Positions 22,611-31,130 of a DNA stretch of 49,435 nucleotides are shown piece after piece. The position numbers and the translations under genes are program-made. Positions within the stretch are counted from its first letter, which is position 1, and each line of letters begins with the position of its first letter. Source of the stretch: Mycolicibacter sinensis (lineage in GTDB: Bacteria > Actinomycetota > Actinomycetes > Mycobacteriales > Mycobacteriaceae); assembly GCF_001667375.1 (NCBI RefSeq), contig NZ_LZIN01000087.1, positions 1-49,435 of the forward strand, given 5' to 3'. The notes below the pieces were generated by a model that did not search any database, was not told the origin of the DNA, and was given only the letters and a program-made list of their open reading frames with translations.

Positions 22611-23890
22611 GTCTCCCGTCCCTCGACCAGCTCGCGGGCCCGCGCCTCGCTTTCGACCGCGGGCCCCGAGCCGGGCAGGCGCCGGCCCGCCACCTCGGGC
22701 GTGAAGATCAGCGCCGCGGCCCCGATCAGGCCGGCGGCAATCAGTAGGTAGGCCGGCGCTGTCGGCTCGCCGGTGCTCGAGACCAGGGCCTCGGCGATCA
22801 GCGGGGTGGTGCCACCGAACGCCGAGACCGAGAGGTTGAAGCCGATCGCGAGTGCACCGTAGCGGACCTCGGTGGGAAACAGCGCGGGCAGCGTCGCGGG
22901 CAAGGTGGCATCGAAGCACAGCAGCATCACCCCGATCAGCAATACCCCGGCGAACGCCACCGGAAAGCTGCCGGCCGAGTGAATCAGGGTGAAGGCCGGC
23001 ACCGACAGGGTCACCAGCATGGTGCACCCCAGCCACAGCAGCGGCTTGACGCCGATGCGGTCCGACAGTCGGGCCACCGGCACCACGGCGGCCATCATCG
23101 CCAGCAGGGTCAGCACGATCAGCAGTAGGCCGGCGGAGTGCGGTATCTGCGCGGTGGTCTGCAAATAGGTGGGCAGGTAACCGGTGAGCAGGTAGTCGGT
23201 GACGTTGTAGGTCAACACCAGCGCGATGCACAGCGCCAGCGGCTGCCACCGTCTGGTGGTGCGGCGCAACTGTGCCAGCGCGGACTCGTCCGCATCAGCC
23301 TTGCGGCCGGCCTGCTGGTAGGCCGTCGATTCTTCCAACCGCAGCCGCAGGTACAGCGCCGCCAGCCCCAGCGGAGCGCTGAGCAACAACGGGATTCGCC
23401 ACCCCCAACCGAGCATGGCCTCATCGGTCAGCCAGTTCTGCAGCCCGATCACCACCGCACCGGCGGCGACGTAGCCGGCCTGTGAACTCAGTGGCAGAAA
23501 TCCGGCCATCATGCCCCGCTTGTTGTCCGGGGCCTGCTCGCCGACATAGACCATCGCGCCGACGTATTCGCCGCCAGCGGAGAAGCCCTGCACCATCCGG
23601 GTCACGATGAGCAGGATCGGCGCGGCGATACCGATGGCCCGGTAACCGGGCAGCAGGCCGGTGGCGGTGGTGCCGAGCGTCATCAGCACCAGGGTGGTGA
23701 CCAGCACCCGCTTGCGTCCGATCCGGTCCCCGAGTTGTCCGAACACCAATCCGCCCACCGGGCGCAGCGCGAACGCCGCGGCCAGCGTGCCGAATACGCC
23801 GATCAGGCCGGCGGCACCGGAATCCGGATAAAACACTCGCGCGATCGTGGTGGCGAGGTAGCCATAGACGCCGAAGTCGTACCACTCCAT
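22607..23890 (-). CDS. MFS transporter, MHS (ProP/KgtP) family, without a proper start codon
   Basis: A 12-helix transporter of ~427 residues from the first available ATG: EWYDFGVYGYLA in helix 1, RPVGGLVFGQLGDRIGRKR in loop 2-3, GGEYVGAMVYVGE and GWGWRIPLLLSAPLG. Family members begin 30-40 residues earlier. The same frame upstream encodes a fitting extension (VRRSIRGTAIGNF, back to about 24003) but contains no ATG, GTG or TTG, so the original start seems lost or shifted. MHS members import small organic acids or osmolytes. Position after a lactate 2-monooxygenase gene suggests a hydroxy-acid substrate. Overlaps the convergent STAS gene by 4 nt. Confidence 0.75.
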   Translation of the reverse strand: MEWYDFGVYGYLATTIARVFYPDSGAAGLIGVFGTLAAAFALRPVGGLVFGQLGDRIGRKRVLVTTLVLMTLGTTATGLLPGYRAIGIAAPILLIVTRMVQGFSAGGEYVGAMVYVGEQAPDNKRGMMAGFLPLSSQAGYVAAGAVVIGLQNWLTDEAMLGWGWRIPLLLSAPLGLAALYLRLRLEESTAYQQAGRKADADESALAQLRRTTRRWQPLALCIALVLTYNVTDYLLTGYLPTYLQTTAQIPHSAGLLLIVLTLLAMMAAVVPVARLSDRIGVKPLLWLGCTMLVTLSVPAFTLIHSAGSFPVAFAGVLLIGVMLLCFDATLPATLPALFPTEVRYGALAIGFNLSVSAFGGTTPLIAEALVSSTGEPTAPAYLLIAAGLIGAAALIFTPEVAGRRLPGSGPAVESEARARELVEGRET

Positions 23891-24000
23891 GAAGTTGCCG
23901 ATGGCGGTGCCACGGATGGAGCGCCGGACCTCCGCAGGATCGGCGACCCGGATCTGATCGCGCCGCCAGCGTCGACGACGGCGGTTGCGGCCGGCCAGCG

Positions 24001-24612
24001 TTATCCCACCGCTCGCAACGTTTCGGGGGTGAGGTCGCGCCGCGTCGGGTAGCCGTCGACGGCCATCAGCAGATCGGCTTCAGCCAGCATGCAGCGCAGC
24101 ACGTGCACCACGCCGTCCACCCCGCCGAGCGCCAGTCCATAGGCGTACGGGCGACCGATTCCCACCGCGGTGGCGCCAAGCGCCAGCGCCTTGATGATGT
24201 CGGCGCCGCTACGGATCCCCGAGTCGAACAGCACCGGCAACCCGTCGGCGGCCTCCAGCACCGCCGGCAGGCAGTCCAGCGCCGGCAGGCCGTTATTGGC
24301 CTGGCGCCCACCGTGGTTCGAGCAGCAGTAAATTCCGTCGACCCCGGCATCTTTGGCACGCCGCGCGTCGTCGGGATGGCAGATCCCCTTCAGGATCAAC
24401 GGCAGGACGGTCAGCGAACGCAGCCAGAACGCTCGGCAGTTGGCGCGCTGGGTGTGCTCGTCGCCGGCACCGCCGGTCACATACCCCCACACCGAAGGCG
24501 GCAGCGCGGCAGCGGCTTTGGCTTCCAGATCGGCGGAGGTGATCGGCAGGGCCGGGTTCTTCCCGGCGAGACCATTGGCGTAGATCTCGTCCTGATAGCT
24601 GGCGAAGGCCAC
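24001..24612 (-). pseudogene. Lactate 2-monooxygenase-type FMN enzyme with a large internal deletion
   Basis: Clear relative of M. smegmatis lactate 2-monooxygenase (about 394 residues) but only 203 long. The N-terminus (YQDEIYANGLAGKNP; ALPPSVWGYVTGGAGDEHTQ) is intact up to ANCRAF, and the sequence then jumps to the C-terminal third (LRSLTVLPLILKGICHPDD; SNHGGRQANNGLPALDCLP; FDSGIRSGADIIKAL). About 190 residues, including much of the FMN barrel, are gone, with the frame kept (junction near 24425). An extra Cys codon doubles YC in GIYCCSNHGG. It cannot fold as an FMN barrel. It lies between the cutinase and MFS genes in one direction. Confidence 0.8.
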
Positions 24613-24616
24613 CGGC

Positions 24617-25324
24617 TCACCGGTTCTGCAGTTGTTGCAAACGCCAGGCGACGAAGTTGGCCCCCTGTTGCACCATCGTCGCGTCGTCCCCGGCGTAGCT
24701 GTCGTGCGCGGCGAAATTCAGCCCCTCGGAGCAGACCGCGTCCTCCGGCGCGCAGACCAGCAAGGTCTTGGCCTGATACGACGGCCCGATCACGATCGCG
24801 GGCTCCTTGAGGAACTGCATCGCCCGCTCGTTGGGCATCGCGAAGAGCACGACCGCGGCGACGTGGTCGGCGATGGTGGGGTCCAGCGGCTTGGGGACCG
24901 TAGCCGGGTCGACACCTTCGGGCACCTGCGCCGAGGTGACGAAACCCATCACCGCGGCGCCCTGCGAGTAGCCGCCCAGCACCATCTTGGTTCGCGGACA
25001 GTTGGTCGCCCGCGACAGCACGTGATTGGCGGCGTCCCGAACGCCGCCGACGCCGGTGTCCCATTGGTCGCTGGCCGGGTAGTCGACCGCGTAGACCGAC
25101 AAGGGAGTGGGAGCGATACGCGCACCGAGCGCGTTGACGAAGGCCTGCCCGGTCGGACCGACACCGGGCTCCTCGCCGGTGCCGCGCGCGAACACCAACT
25201 CGGTGTCGGGACACAGCTGTGCCCCGGCGGTGGGAACGCCGGGGGCGAAAAGCATTGCGGCTCCGGCGGCCGCCGCAGCGAGCACCAGAGCGCCAAGGGA
25301 ATAGTGGGAGTCATGCTCGGACAT
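24617..25324 (-). CDS. Secreted cutinase-family serine esterase
   Basis: A 235-residue exported hydrolase. Residues ~1-36 form a signal peptide (hydrophobic run LGALVLAAAAAGAAMLFAPG, cleavage near AGAQ). The nucleophile elbow is GGYSQGAAV; the Asp lies in CAPEDAVCSEG and the His in FAAHDSY, completing the triad; cysteines at CPDTE and elsewhere make the usual disulfides. Mycobacterial cutinase-like proteins hydrolyse lipid or ester substrates at the cell surface. It starts the cutinase-lactate oxidase-MFS run on the minus strand. The 199-nt divergent gap to antigen 85 is AT-rich but has no clear SigF box. Confidence 0.9.
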   Translation of the reverse strand: MSEHDSHYSLGALVLAAAAAGAAMLFAPGVPTAGAQLCPDTELVFARGTGEEPGVGPTGQAFVNALGARIAPTPLSVYAVDYPASDQWDTGVGGVRDAANHVLSRATNCPRTKMVLGGYSQGAAVMGFVTSAQVPEGVDPATVPKPLDPTIADHVAAVVLFAMPNERAMQFLKEPAIVIGPSYQAKTLLVCAPEDAVCSEGLNFAAHDSYAGDDATMVQQGANFVAWRLQQLQNR

Positions 25325-25523
25325 GTCGGTGAAGGTGCCCCCCGTGAACCCGCCTCAAACCGCGTCATTGGAAATTTTTTCCGGTCTTTTTCCGCGGCCG
25401 CTCTCTGGACAACCGTCGCCCACTTTGTTAAGACAAGAAGGTTAGGTGTCTGTCGACGTCTCCCCTCTCGCACACCCGGCCGGCAGGCCGTGACTTTCGG
25501 GTCTGCGCGGAAGGGGAAACAAC

Positions 25524-26465
25524 ATGGGTAAGAACACCGCGGGCCGGGTTCGCCGGGCCGCCAACGTCATCGTCGCCGCCGGGATGCTGCCCGGGATGAT
25601 CGGACTGGCCGCTCCGGCCCCGCCCGCGGCGGCCGCCGGGCCGGAATTCCTCTCGGTGCCCTCGCCGGGCATGGGCCACAACATCACCGTGGAATTCCAG
25701 GGCGGCGGCGCACCGGCGGTCTACCTGCTCGACGGCCTGCGCGCCCGCGACGACCGAAGCGGCTGGGACATCGAAACACCGGCGTTCAACGAGTACGCCG
25801 GCTCCGGTATCTCCGTGGTGGCTCCGGTCGGCGGACGCTCCAGCTTCTACACCGACTGGTACGGGTCGGCCAATGGGCAGACCTACAAGTGGGAGACGTT
25901 TCTGACCAGCGAGCTGCCGAACTTCCTCGCCGGCAAGGGAGTGCGCTCGAGCCGTAACGCGGTCGTCGGCGTTTCCATGTCCGGATCGTCGGCCCTGATC
26001 CTGGCGGCTTACCACCCGCAGCAATTCGCCTACGCTGCTTCGCTTTCGGCGTTATTGACACCGTCGAGCGGCAACGGCCCGATGTTGATCGGCATGGCGA
26101 TGAACGACGAGGGCGGCTTTCACCCCCAGGACATGTGGGGCCCGGACGGCGGTCCCGGCTGGCAGCGCAACGACCCGACGGTCCAAGCCGGGCGGCTGGC
26201 GGGCAACGGCACGCGACTGTGGATCTACAGCGGCAACGGCACCCCGTCGGAGATCGGCGAAGGAAGCCTGCCCGGCCAGGTGATCGAGCAGGTCGTCATG
26301 CAGAGCAACATCGCCTTCCGCGACGCCTACACCGGCGCGGGCGGGCGCAACGCCACGTTCAACATCGACAGCAACGGCGTGCACAGCTGGGGCTACTGGG
26401 GCGCGCAGCTGGCGGCGATGAAGCCTGACATGCAGAACACGTTGGGCGCCGGCGGGCGCGTCTGA
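25524..26465 (+). CDS. Antigen 85-family mycolyltransferase
   Basis: A 313-residue secreted enzyme transferring mycolic acids between trehalose monomycolate and arabinogalactan or trehalose. Signal peptide ~1-38 ends in PAAAAGP. The Fbp domain carries FLSVPSPGMGHNITVEFQGG, DGLRARDDRSGWDIETPAF, the nucleophile GVSMSGSSAL, the conserved AMNDEGGF and MWGPDGGPGWQRNDP, and the catalytic His in VHSWGYWGAQL. Length matches FbpA/B/C; the fibronectin-binding-type region is present. Family member (A, B, C or MPT51) cannot be fixed with confidence; the active-site set argues against the inactive MPT51 type. Upstream GGGGAAACAAC precedes the ATG. Confidence 0.9.
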   Translation: MGKNTAGRVRRAANVIVAAGMLPGMIGLAAPAPPAAAAGPEFLSVPSPGMGHNITVEFQGGGAPAVYLLDGLRARDDRSGWDIETPAFNEYAGSGISVVAPVGGRSSFYTDWYGSANGQTYKWETFLTSELPNFLAGKGVRSSRNAVVGVSMSGSSALILAAYHPQQFAYAASLSALLTPSSGNGPMLIGMAMNDEGGFHPQDMWGPDGGPGWQRNDPTVQAGRLAGNGTRLWIYSGNGTPSEIGEGSLPGQVIEQVVMQSNIAFRDAYTGAGGRNATFNIDSNGVHSWGYWGAQLAAMKPDMQNTLGAGGRV

Positions 26466-26485
26466 CCGATTGCGGACGCGCCGAC

Positions 26486-27238
26486 TCAGGACGGCCCGGC
26501 CCGTAACGCCGCCTCCACTGCCGAGGTAACCCCGTCATACCAAGGTTCGCCGTGACCGGGCAGGACGGTCGTCGCGCCGGTGTCGGCCAGCGCGGTCAGC
26601 GACGCCAGCGCCTCGGCGCTATCGGCCGTCGCGGCACCCGAGACGATCTGCGGCCCCGCAACACCGGTGTAGGGATCAAGAGTGACCAGCGCATCCCCGG
26701 AGATCACGGTGTCGCGGTCGGCCAGGTGCAGAGCGCAGTGGCCCAGGGTGTGGCCCGGGCTGAACACCGCCCGCGGTCGGCCGGGGACATCGAGTTCGGC
26801 GCCGGCCGAATAGCAGGTGGTGTCGGAGATGCCGCGTACGAACAGCGCACCGGCGGCGGCCATCCGCAACAGCCCCGGTATCGCCTTCGGGTAGCGCAGC
26901 GGATAGATCAGCCGGCTGCGTTCGTGCGCGTAGCGAGCGGGATGTGCGGCCAGATACTGATCGGCGGCGTGCACCCACACCGGCACCTGCCACCGGTGAT
27001 AGACGCGCCGGGCCGAGCCGACATGGTCGAAATGGGCGTGGGTCAGCACCACTGCCCGCACCTCGTCGACCGACCGATTAAGTTGCGCCAGCACCGTTTC
27101 CAGGTGCCCGAAGGTGGCTGGCAGCCCGGTATCGACCAGGGTGACGCCGCTGTCGTCCTCGATCAGGTAGACGTTGACCCCCGCATGCGCCAGGCGGTGG
27201 ACGCCGTCGGCGACGTTGCGTTCGAGTACGCCTGCCAT
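26486..27238 (-). CDS. Metallo-beta-lactamase-fold hydrolase
   Basis: A 250-residue metal-dependent hydrolase. The zinc motif THAHFDHVGSA sits near residues 65-75; further ligands are in FSPGHTLGHCAL (His), VISGDAL (Asp) and LPGHGEPW (His). It is of glyoxalase II/quorum-lactonase type; the substrate is unknown, with glutathione-independent thioester or lactone hydrolysis possible. ATG 27238 lies 10 nt after a SigF-type -10 element and has no Shine-Dalgarno, so a leaderless message is predicted. Next to the PLP decarboxylase gene in the same direction but with its own promoter. Confidence 0.88.
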   Translation of the reverse strand: MAGVLERNVADGVHRLAHAGVNVYLIEDDSGVTLVDTGLPATFGHLETVLAQLNRSVDEVRAVVLTHAHFDHVGSARRVYHRWQVPVWVHAADQYLAAHPARYAHERSRLIYPLRYPKAIPGLLRMAAAGALFVRGISDTTCYSAGAELDVPGRPRAVFSPGHTLGHCALHLADRDTVISGDALVTLDPYTGVAGPQIVSGAATADSAEALASLTALADTGATTVLPGHGEPWYDGVTSAVEAALRAGPS

Positions 27239-27248
27239 GGACCCGGGG

Positions 27249-27274
27249 CTACCCCGGCCGGGCGGGGGCAAAAC
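27249..27274 (-). promoter_or_regulatory. SigF-type leaderless promoter for the metallo-beta-lactamase-fold gene
   Basis: Minus strand GTTT (27274-27271), 16 nt, GGGTAG (27254-27249). The -10 ends 10 nt before ATG 27238. Confidence 0.7.
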
Positions 27275-27285
27275 CCGCACCGCCC

Positions 27286-28755
27286 TCAGGCCACCACCCG
27301 GATGTGCTCGAGGGAGGGGTCCGCGGCGTCGGGCAACGCCATGCCGGCCGCCTGACCCGAACGCAGATAGTCGATGACGGCCGTGTCGAGACGCTCGCCG
27401 GGCACCACCGCGGGCACGCCGGGCGGGTACGGGGTGATCTGCTCGGCCGCGATACGCCCGGCAGCCTGCGATGCGGCGACCATCTCGGTGCGGCCGAAGA
27501 AGGCGTCGCGGGGCAGCAACGCACTTTCCAGCTGTAGCTCTTCCGGTGCCGGCAACCTGATCGGCCACGGCTGTTCGAATGACCTTGCGGCGGCACGCCA
27601 CCCGCTCAGCGCATCCAGCAGCCGATCGGCAGTGCTGGGGTCGTCGGCGAAGGACATGGTGACCAGGATGCGCCGATGATCGGCCAAACCCACGTCCAGC
27701 CAACGGTGTTCACGCAGCCAATCCCGGGCCTGATAACCCGACGTACCGGTTCCCGATACGTCCACGAGCACCTGCATCCGGTCCAGGTCGTGGGAGGCCT
27801 CCGCGCCCAGCAGGACATCCTCGAGCACCTCGACGTCGGGCAGCTCATCGATGCGTTCGCGCACACCGCGCGCCAATTTCAGGGCGGCGTCCAGCATTCC
27901 GTGACCGCTTCGCATCATCTGCCGCCGCCAGCCGTCCAGCGCCGCGTAGATCGGCACACTGGGGCTGGTGGTCATCAGCAGGTCGGCGCAGGCGGTGAGC
28001 CGCTCGCGGTCGATGAGATCACCCTGCACGTGATACACCGAGCCCTGCTCGAACCCGGCTCCCATCTTGTGCACGCTGACCACGCAGACGTCGGCGCCGG
28101 CGTCCATCGCCCAGGTGGGCAGGTCGTCGTGGAACGGCAGATGCGCGCCCCAGGCCTCGTCGACGATCAGCGGTTTGCCGCGCTCGTGGCAGATCTCGGC
28201 GATAGCGGCCAGGTCCGCGCAGGTGCCGTACGGCGAGGGGCTGACGATCAGCGCTCCCGCGGCATCCGGGTGCTCCTCCCATGCACCGGCGACCCGCTCG
28301 GGTGACGGCGGATGACTGAAGTGCCGCTCGGCGTCCCAGCGCGGAGTGATCCAGCGCGGCTGGATGCCGGAGAAGATCAGCCCGCCCACGATCGATTTGT
28401 GGCTGTCGCGCGGCAGCAGCAGCCCGCCGCCGTCGCCGCCGGCCACCGCCATCATCGCCGCGCGCACGGAAAGCGAACTGCCGCAAGTGGAGAAGAACGC
28501 CATCTCGGCACCCACCGCGTCGGCCATCAGCTCTTCGGCGTCGGTGAGAAACGCTCCGCCCGCCTCCCAGTCGTCTAGCCCGCCGCGCGCGAGGATGTCG
28601 GCGCGAAACAGCTCAGACCCCAGCACTTCGCGCACCGCCTCGTCGGCACCGCGGCCCCGGCGGTGTCCCGGTGGGCTGAAGCCGTAGCGGTCTTTGCGGT
28701 GGTAATCCGCCAGGGCGTCCAACACAGGTGCTCGGCGGTGATCCATATCGGCCAT
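27286..28755 (-). CDS. Orn/Lys/Arg-type PLP decarboxylase
   Basis: A 489-residue fold-type I PLP enzyme of the bacterial ornithine/lysine/arginine decarboxylase group, without the N-terminal wing domain of the large acid-inducible enzymes. N-terminal YGFSPPGHRRG, substrate loop FFSTCGSSLSVRAAM, PLP-pocket LIVDEAWGAHLPF and Schiff-base lysine in SVHKMGAGFEQGS are present; the C-terminal small domain runs from about 370. The product would be a polyamine or cadaverine-type amine, consuming a proton, which fits stress or acid tolerance. ATG 28755 lies 11 nt after the SigF-like -10; a second ATG is at 28746. Confidence 0.85.
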   Translation of the reverse strand: MADMDHRRAPVLDALADYHRKDRYGFSPPGHRRGRGADEAVREVLGSELFRADILARGGLDDWEAGGAFLTDAEELMADAVGAEMAFFSTCGSSLSVRAAMMAVAGGDGGGLLLPRDSHKSIVGGLIFSGIQPRWITPRWDAERHFSHPPSPERVAGAWEEHPDAAGALIVSPSPYGTCADLAAIAEICHERGKPLIVDEAWGAHLPFHDDLPTWAMDAGADVCVVSVHKMGAGFEQGSVYHVQGDLIDRERLTACADLLMTTSPSVPIYAALDGWRRQMMRSGHGMLDAALKLARGVRERIDELPDVEVLEDVLLGAEASHDLDRMQVLVDVSGTGTSGYQARDWLREHRWLDVGLADHRRILVTMSFADDPSTADRLLDALSGWRAAARSFEQPWPIRLPAPEELQLESALLPRDAFFGRTEMVAASQAAGRIAAEQITPYPPGVPAVVPGERLDTAVIDYLRSGQAAGMALPDAADPSLEHIRVVA

Positions 28756-28766
28756 GTCGGCCAGGC

Positions 28767-28792
28767 ATACCCAGGGCAAGCAGCGGGTAACC
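28767..28792 (-). promoter_or_regulatory. SigF-like promoter of the decarboxylase, palindromic with the opposite strand
   Basis: Minus strand GGTTA (28792-28788), 15 nt, GGGTAT (28772-28767), ending 11 nt before ATG 28755. The reverse complement of its -35 region reads GGGTAACC and forms a -10-like element (28785-28790) 9 nt before the oppositely oriented ATG 28800, so a single 26-bp stretch may serve both genes. Confidence 0.55.
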
Positions 28793-28799
28793 AGCGGTC

Positions 28800-31130
28800 A
28801 TGACCGACCGGATCGCCGAGCCGTGGGGTGCCCGAACCCCGTACGCCGCGGGCCAGCAGTGGCCGGAGCGGGTGGACACCGAGCTCGCCGACGGAGTGGA
28901 CGCCGACGAGGTGGACTGGTCGCAGTCCGCGGCGGTATTGCATTCCAACGGCGACGGCCTCGACATCGCCAGCCACGACGGCCGGATCGTCGGGGTGCGG
29001 GGCCGGCGCGTCGACCGGGTCAACCACGGACGGCTGGACCCCAAGGACCTGTTCGGCTGGCAGGCCAACAACTCCTCCGACCGGCTGACGGTGCCGCTGG
29101 TGCGAGAACGCGGCCGGCTGGTCGAATCCGACTGGGAGACCGCGATGGATCGGATCGTGGCGACGAGCCAGGCGCTGCTTCGTGACATCGGGCCGAGCGC
29201 GATCGGCTTCTACACCAGCGGCCAGCTGATGCTGGAGGAGTACTACACGCTCGGGGTGATCGCCCGCGGCGGGCTGGGCACCAACCACGTCGACGGCAAC
29301 ACCCGGCTGTGCACCGCCACCGCCGAGTGGGCGCTCAAGGAGACCTTCGGCTGCGATGGGCAGCCCGGTTCCTACACCGACGTCGACCATGCGGACGTGA
29401 TCGCGCTGTACGGGCACAACGTCGCCGAGACCCAAACCGTGCTGTGGTCACGGATGCTGGACCGGCTGGCCGGCTCCGAACCGCCACAGATCATCTGCGT
29501 CGACCCGCGCGAAACCCCGGTCGCCAAGGCGGCCACGGTGCACCTGGCGCCGACGCCGGGCACCAACCTGGCGCTGATGAACGGTCTGCTGCACGAGGTG
29601 ATCGCGCATGACTGGCTGGATCACGACTACATCGCCGCACACACCATCGGATTTGAGGCGTTGGCGGCCTGTGTTGCGCAGTATCCGCCGGAGCGGGTCG
29701 CCGAGATCTGCGATGTTCCGGTCGGGGACCTGCGGCGCGCCGCGGAGATCCTCGGTCACGCCCAACGCCTGCTGTCCACCGTGCTACAGGGCTTCTACCA
29801 ATCCCATCAGGCGACCGCGGCGTCGGTACAGGTCAACAACCTCAACCTCATTCGCGGCATGCTGGGCCGGCCCGGTGCCGGCATTCTGCAGATGAACGGG
29901 CAGCCGACCGCGCAGAACACCCGGGAATGCGGCGCCAACGGAGACCTGCCGGGATTCCGCAACTGGGAGAACGACGCGCATGTCGCCGAGCTGGCCCGGC
30001 TGTGGAATGTCGAGCAGGCCAAGATCCCGCACTATTCCGAGCCGACCCACGCCATGCAAATGCTGCGCTTCGCCGAGCAGGGCAGCCTCCAGATGCTCTG
30101 GGTCAGCGCCACCAACCCGGCGGTGTCGCTTCCCGAGCTACACCGCATCCGGCGCATCCTCGGCCAGACCCGGCTGTTCTTGGTGGTGCAGGACATCTTT
30201 CGCACCGAAACCACCGAGCTGGCCGACGTGGTGCTGCCCGCGGCGGCGTGGGGCGAAAAAACCGGCACGTTCACCAATGCCGACCGCACGGTGCACCTTT
30301 CGGAAAAGGCGGTCGACCCGCCCGGGCAATCCCGGGCCGATCTCGACATCTTCTGCGACTACGCACAGCGGATGGATTTTCGCGACCGCGACGGCGCGCC
30401 GCTGATCGCCTGGAAGGATCCCGAGTCGGCGTTTGCGGCCTGGCAGCGCTGCAGCGCCGGGCGCCCCTGCGACTACACCGGCTTGAGCTATGACAAGCTG
30501 CGCGGCGGCAGCGGAATCCAATGGCCGTGCAACGCCGAGCATCCCGACAGCACCGAGCGGCTCTATGCCGACGGCGAGTTCTGGGCCAAGCCCGACTACT
30601 GCGAAAGCTACGGCAAAGACCTGATCACCGGCGGGGCGATCGGACCAACCCAGGCCCGGGCAGCCAACCCGGACGGCAAGGCGGTGCTGCGGGCCGCCGA
30701 TTACACCCCGCCGCACGAGCGCCCCGTCGACGGCGACGAGCTCTGGCTGACGACCGGCCGCACCGTCTACCACTTCCACAACCGCACCAAAACCGGTCGG
30801 GCACCGCAACTCAACGACGCCGCACCCGAGGCCTGGGTTCAGCTGTCGGCCGGCGACGCCGAACGCCGCGGGATCCGCGACGGCGATCCGGCCGTCATTC
30901 GTTCGGCGCGCGGCTGCGTGCAGGCCCGCGCCAAGGTGGGCGGCATCCGCGAGGGGGCGGCGTTCCTGCCGTTCCACTACGGCTACTGGGACACCGAGAG
31001 CGACGGCCATCACCGTGCCGCCAACGAACTCACCATCACCGACTGGGACCCGGTGTCCAAACAGCCGCTGTTCAAGACCTCGGTGGTGCGCATCAGCAAA
31101 GGCGCCGAGGCAGACCGGAGCGGCTGGTGA
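28800..31130 (+). CDS. Molybdopterin oxidoreductase lacking the N-terminal Fe-S ligands
   Basis: A 776-residue protein of the formate dehydrogenase/nitrate reductase (DMSO reductase) superfamily. Bis-MGD domains are recognisable: VDGNTRLCTATAEWALKETFG, VDPRETPVAKAATVHLAPTP, GQPTAQNTRECGANGDLPG, TELADVVLPAAAWGEKTGTF and the C-terminal WLTTGRTVYHFHNRTKTGR. The N-terminal region where most relatives carry C-x2-C-x3-C for [4Fe-4S] has no cysteines (SAAVLHSNGDGLDIASHDG), so electrons must pass another way. The metal ligand is probably Cys in RLCTAT. It overlaps the next gene by GTGA. Substrate unknown. Confidence 0.85.
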   Translation: MTDRIAEPWGARTPYAAGQQWPERVDTELADGVDADEVDWSQSAAVLHSNGDGLDIASHDGRIVGVRGRRVDRVNHGRLDPKDLFGWQANNSSDRLTVPLVRERGRLVESDWETAMDRIVATSQALLRDIGPSAIGFYTSGQLMLEEYYTLGVIARGGLGTNHVDGNTRLCTATAEWALKETFGCDGQPGSYTDVDHADVIALYGHNVAETQTVLWSRMLDRLAGSEPPQIICVDPRETPVAKAATVHLAPTPGTNLALMNGLLHEVIAHDWLDHDYIAAHTIGFEALAACVAQYPPERVAEICDVPVGDLRRAAEILGHAQRLLSTVLQGFYQSHQATAASVQVNNLNLIRGMLGRPGAGILQMNGQPTAQNTRECGANGDLPGFRNWENDAHVAELARLWNVEQAKIPHYSEPTHAMQMLRFAEQGSLQMLWVSATNPAVSLPELHRIRRILGQTRLFLVVQDIFRTETTELADVVLPAAAWGEKTGTFTNADRTVHLSEKAVDPPGQSRADLDIFCDYAQRMDFRDRDGAPLIAWKDPESAFAAWQRCSAGRPCDYTGLSYDKLRGGSGIQWPCNAEHPDSTERLYADGEFWAKPDYCESYGKDLITGGAIGPTQARAANPDGKAVLRAADYTPPHERPVDGDELWLTTGRTVYHFHNRTKTGRAPQLNDAAPEAWVQLSAGDAERRGIRDGDPAVIRSARGCVQARAKVGGIREGAAFLPFHYGYWDTESDGHHRAANELTITDWDPVSKQPLFKTSVVRISKGAEADRSGW

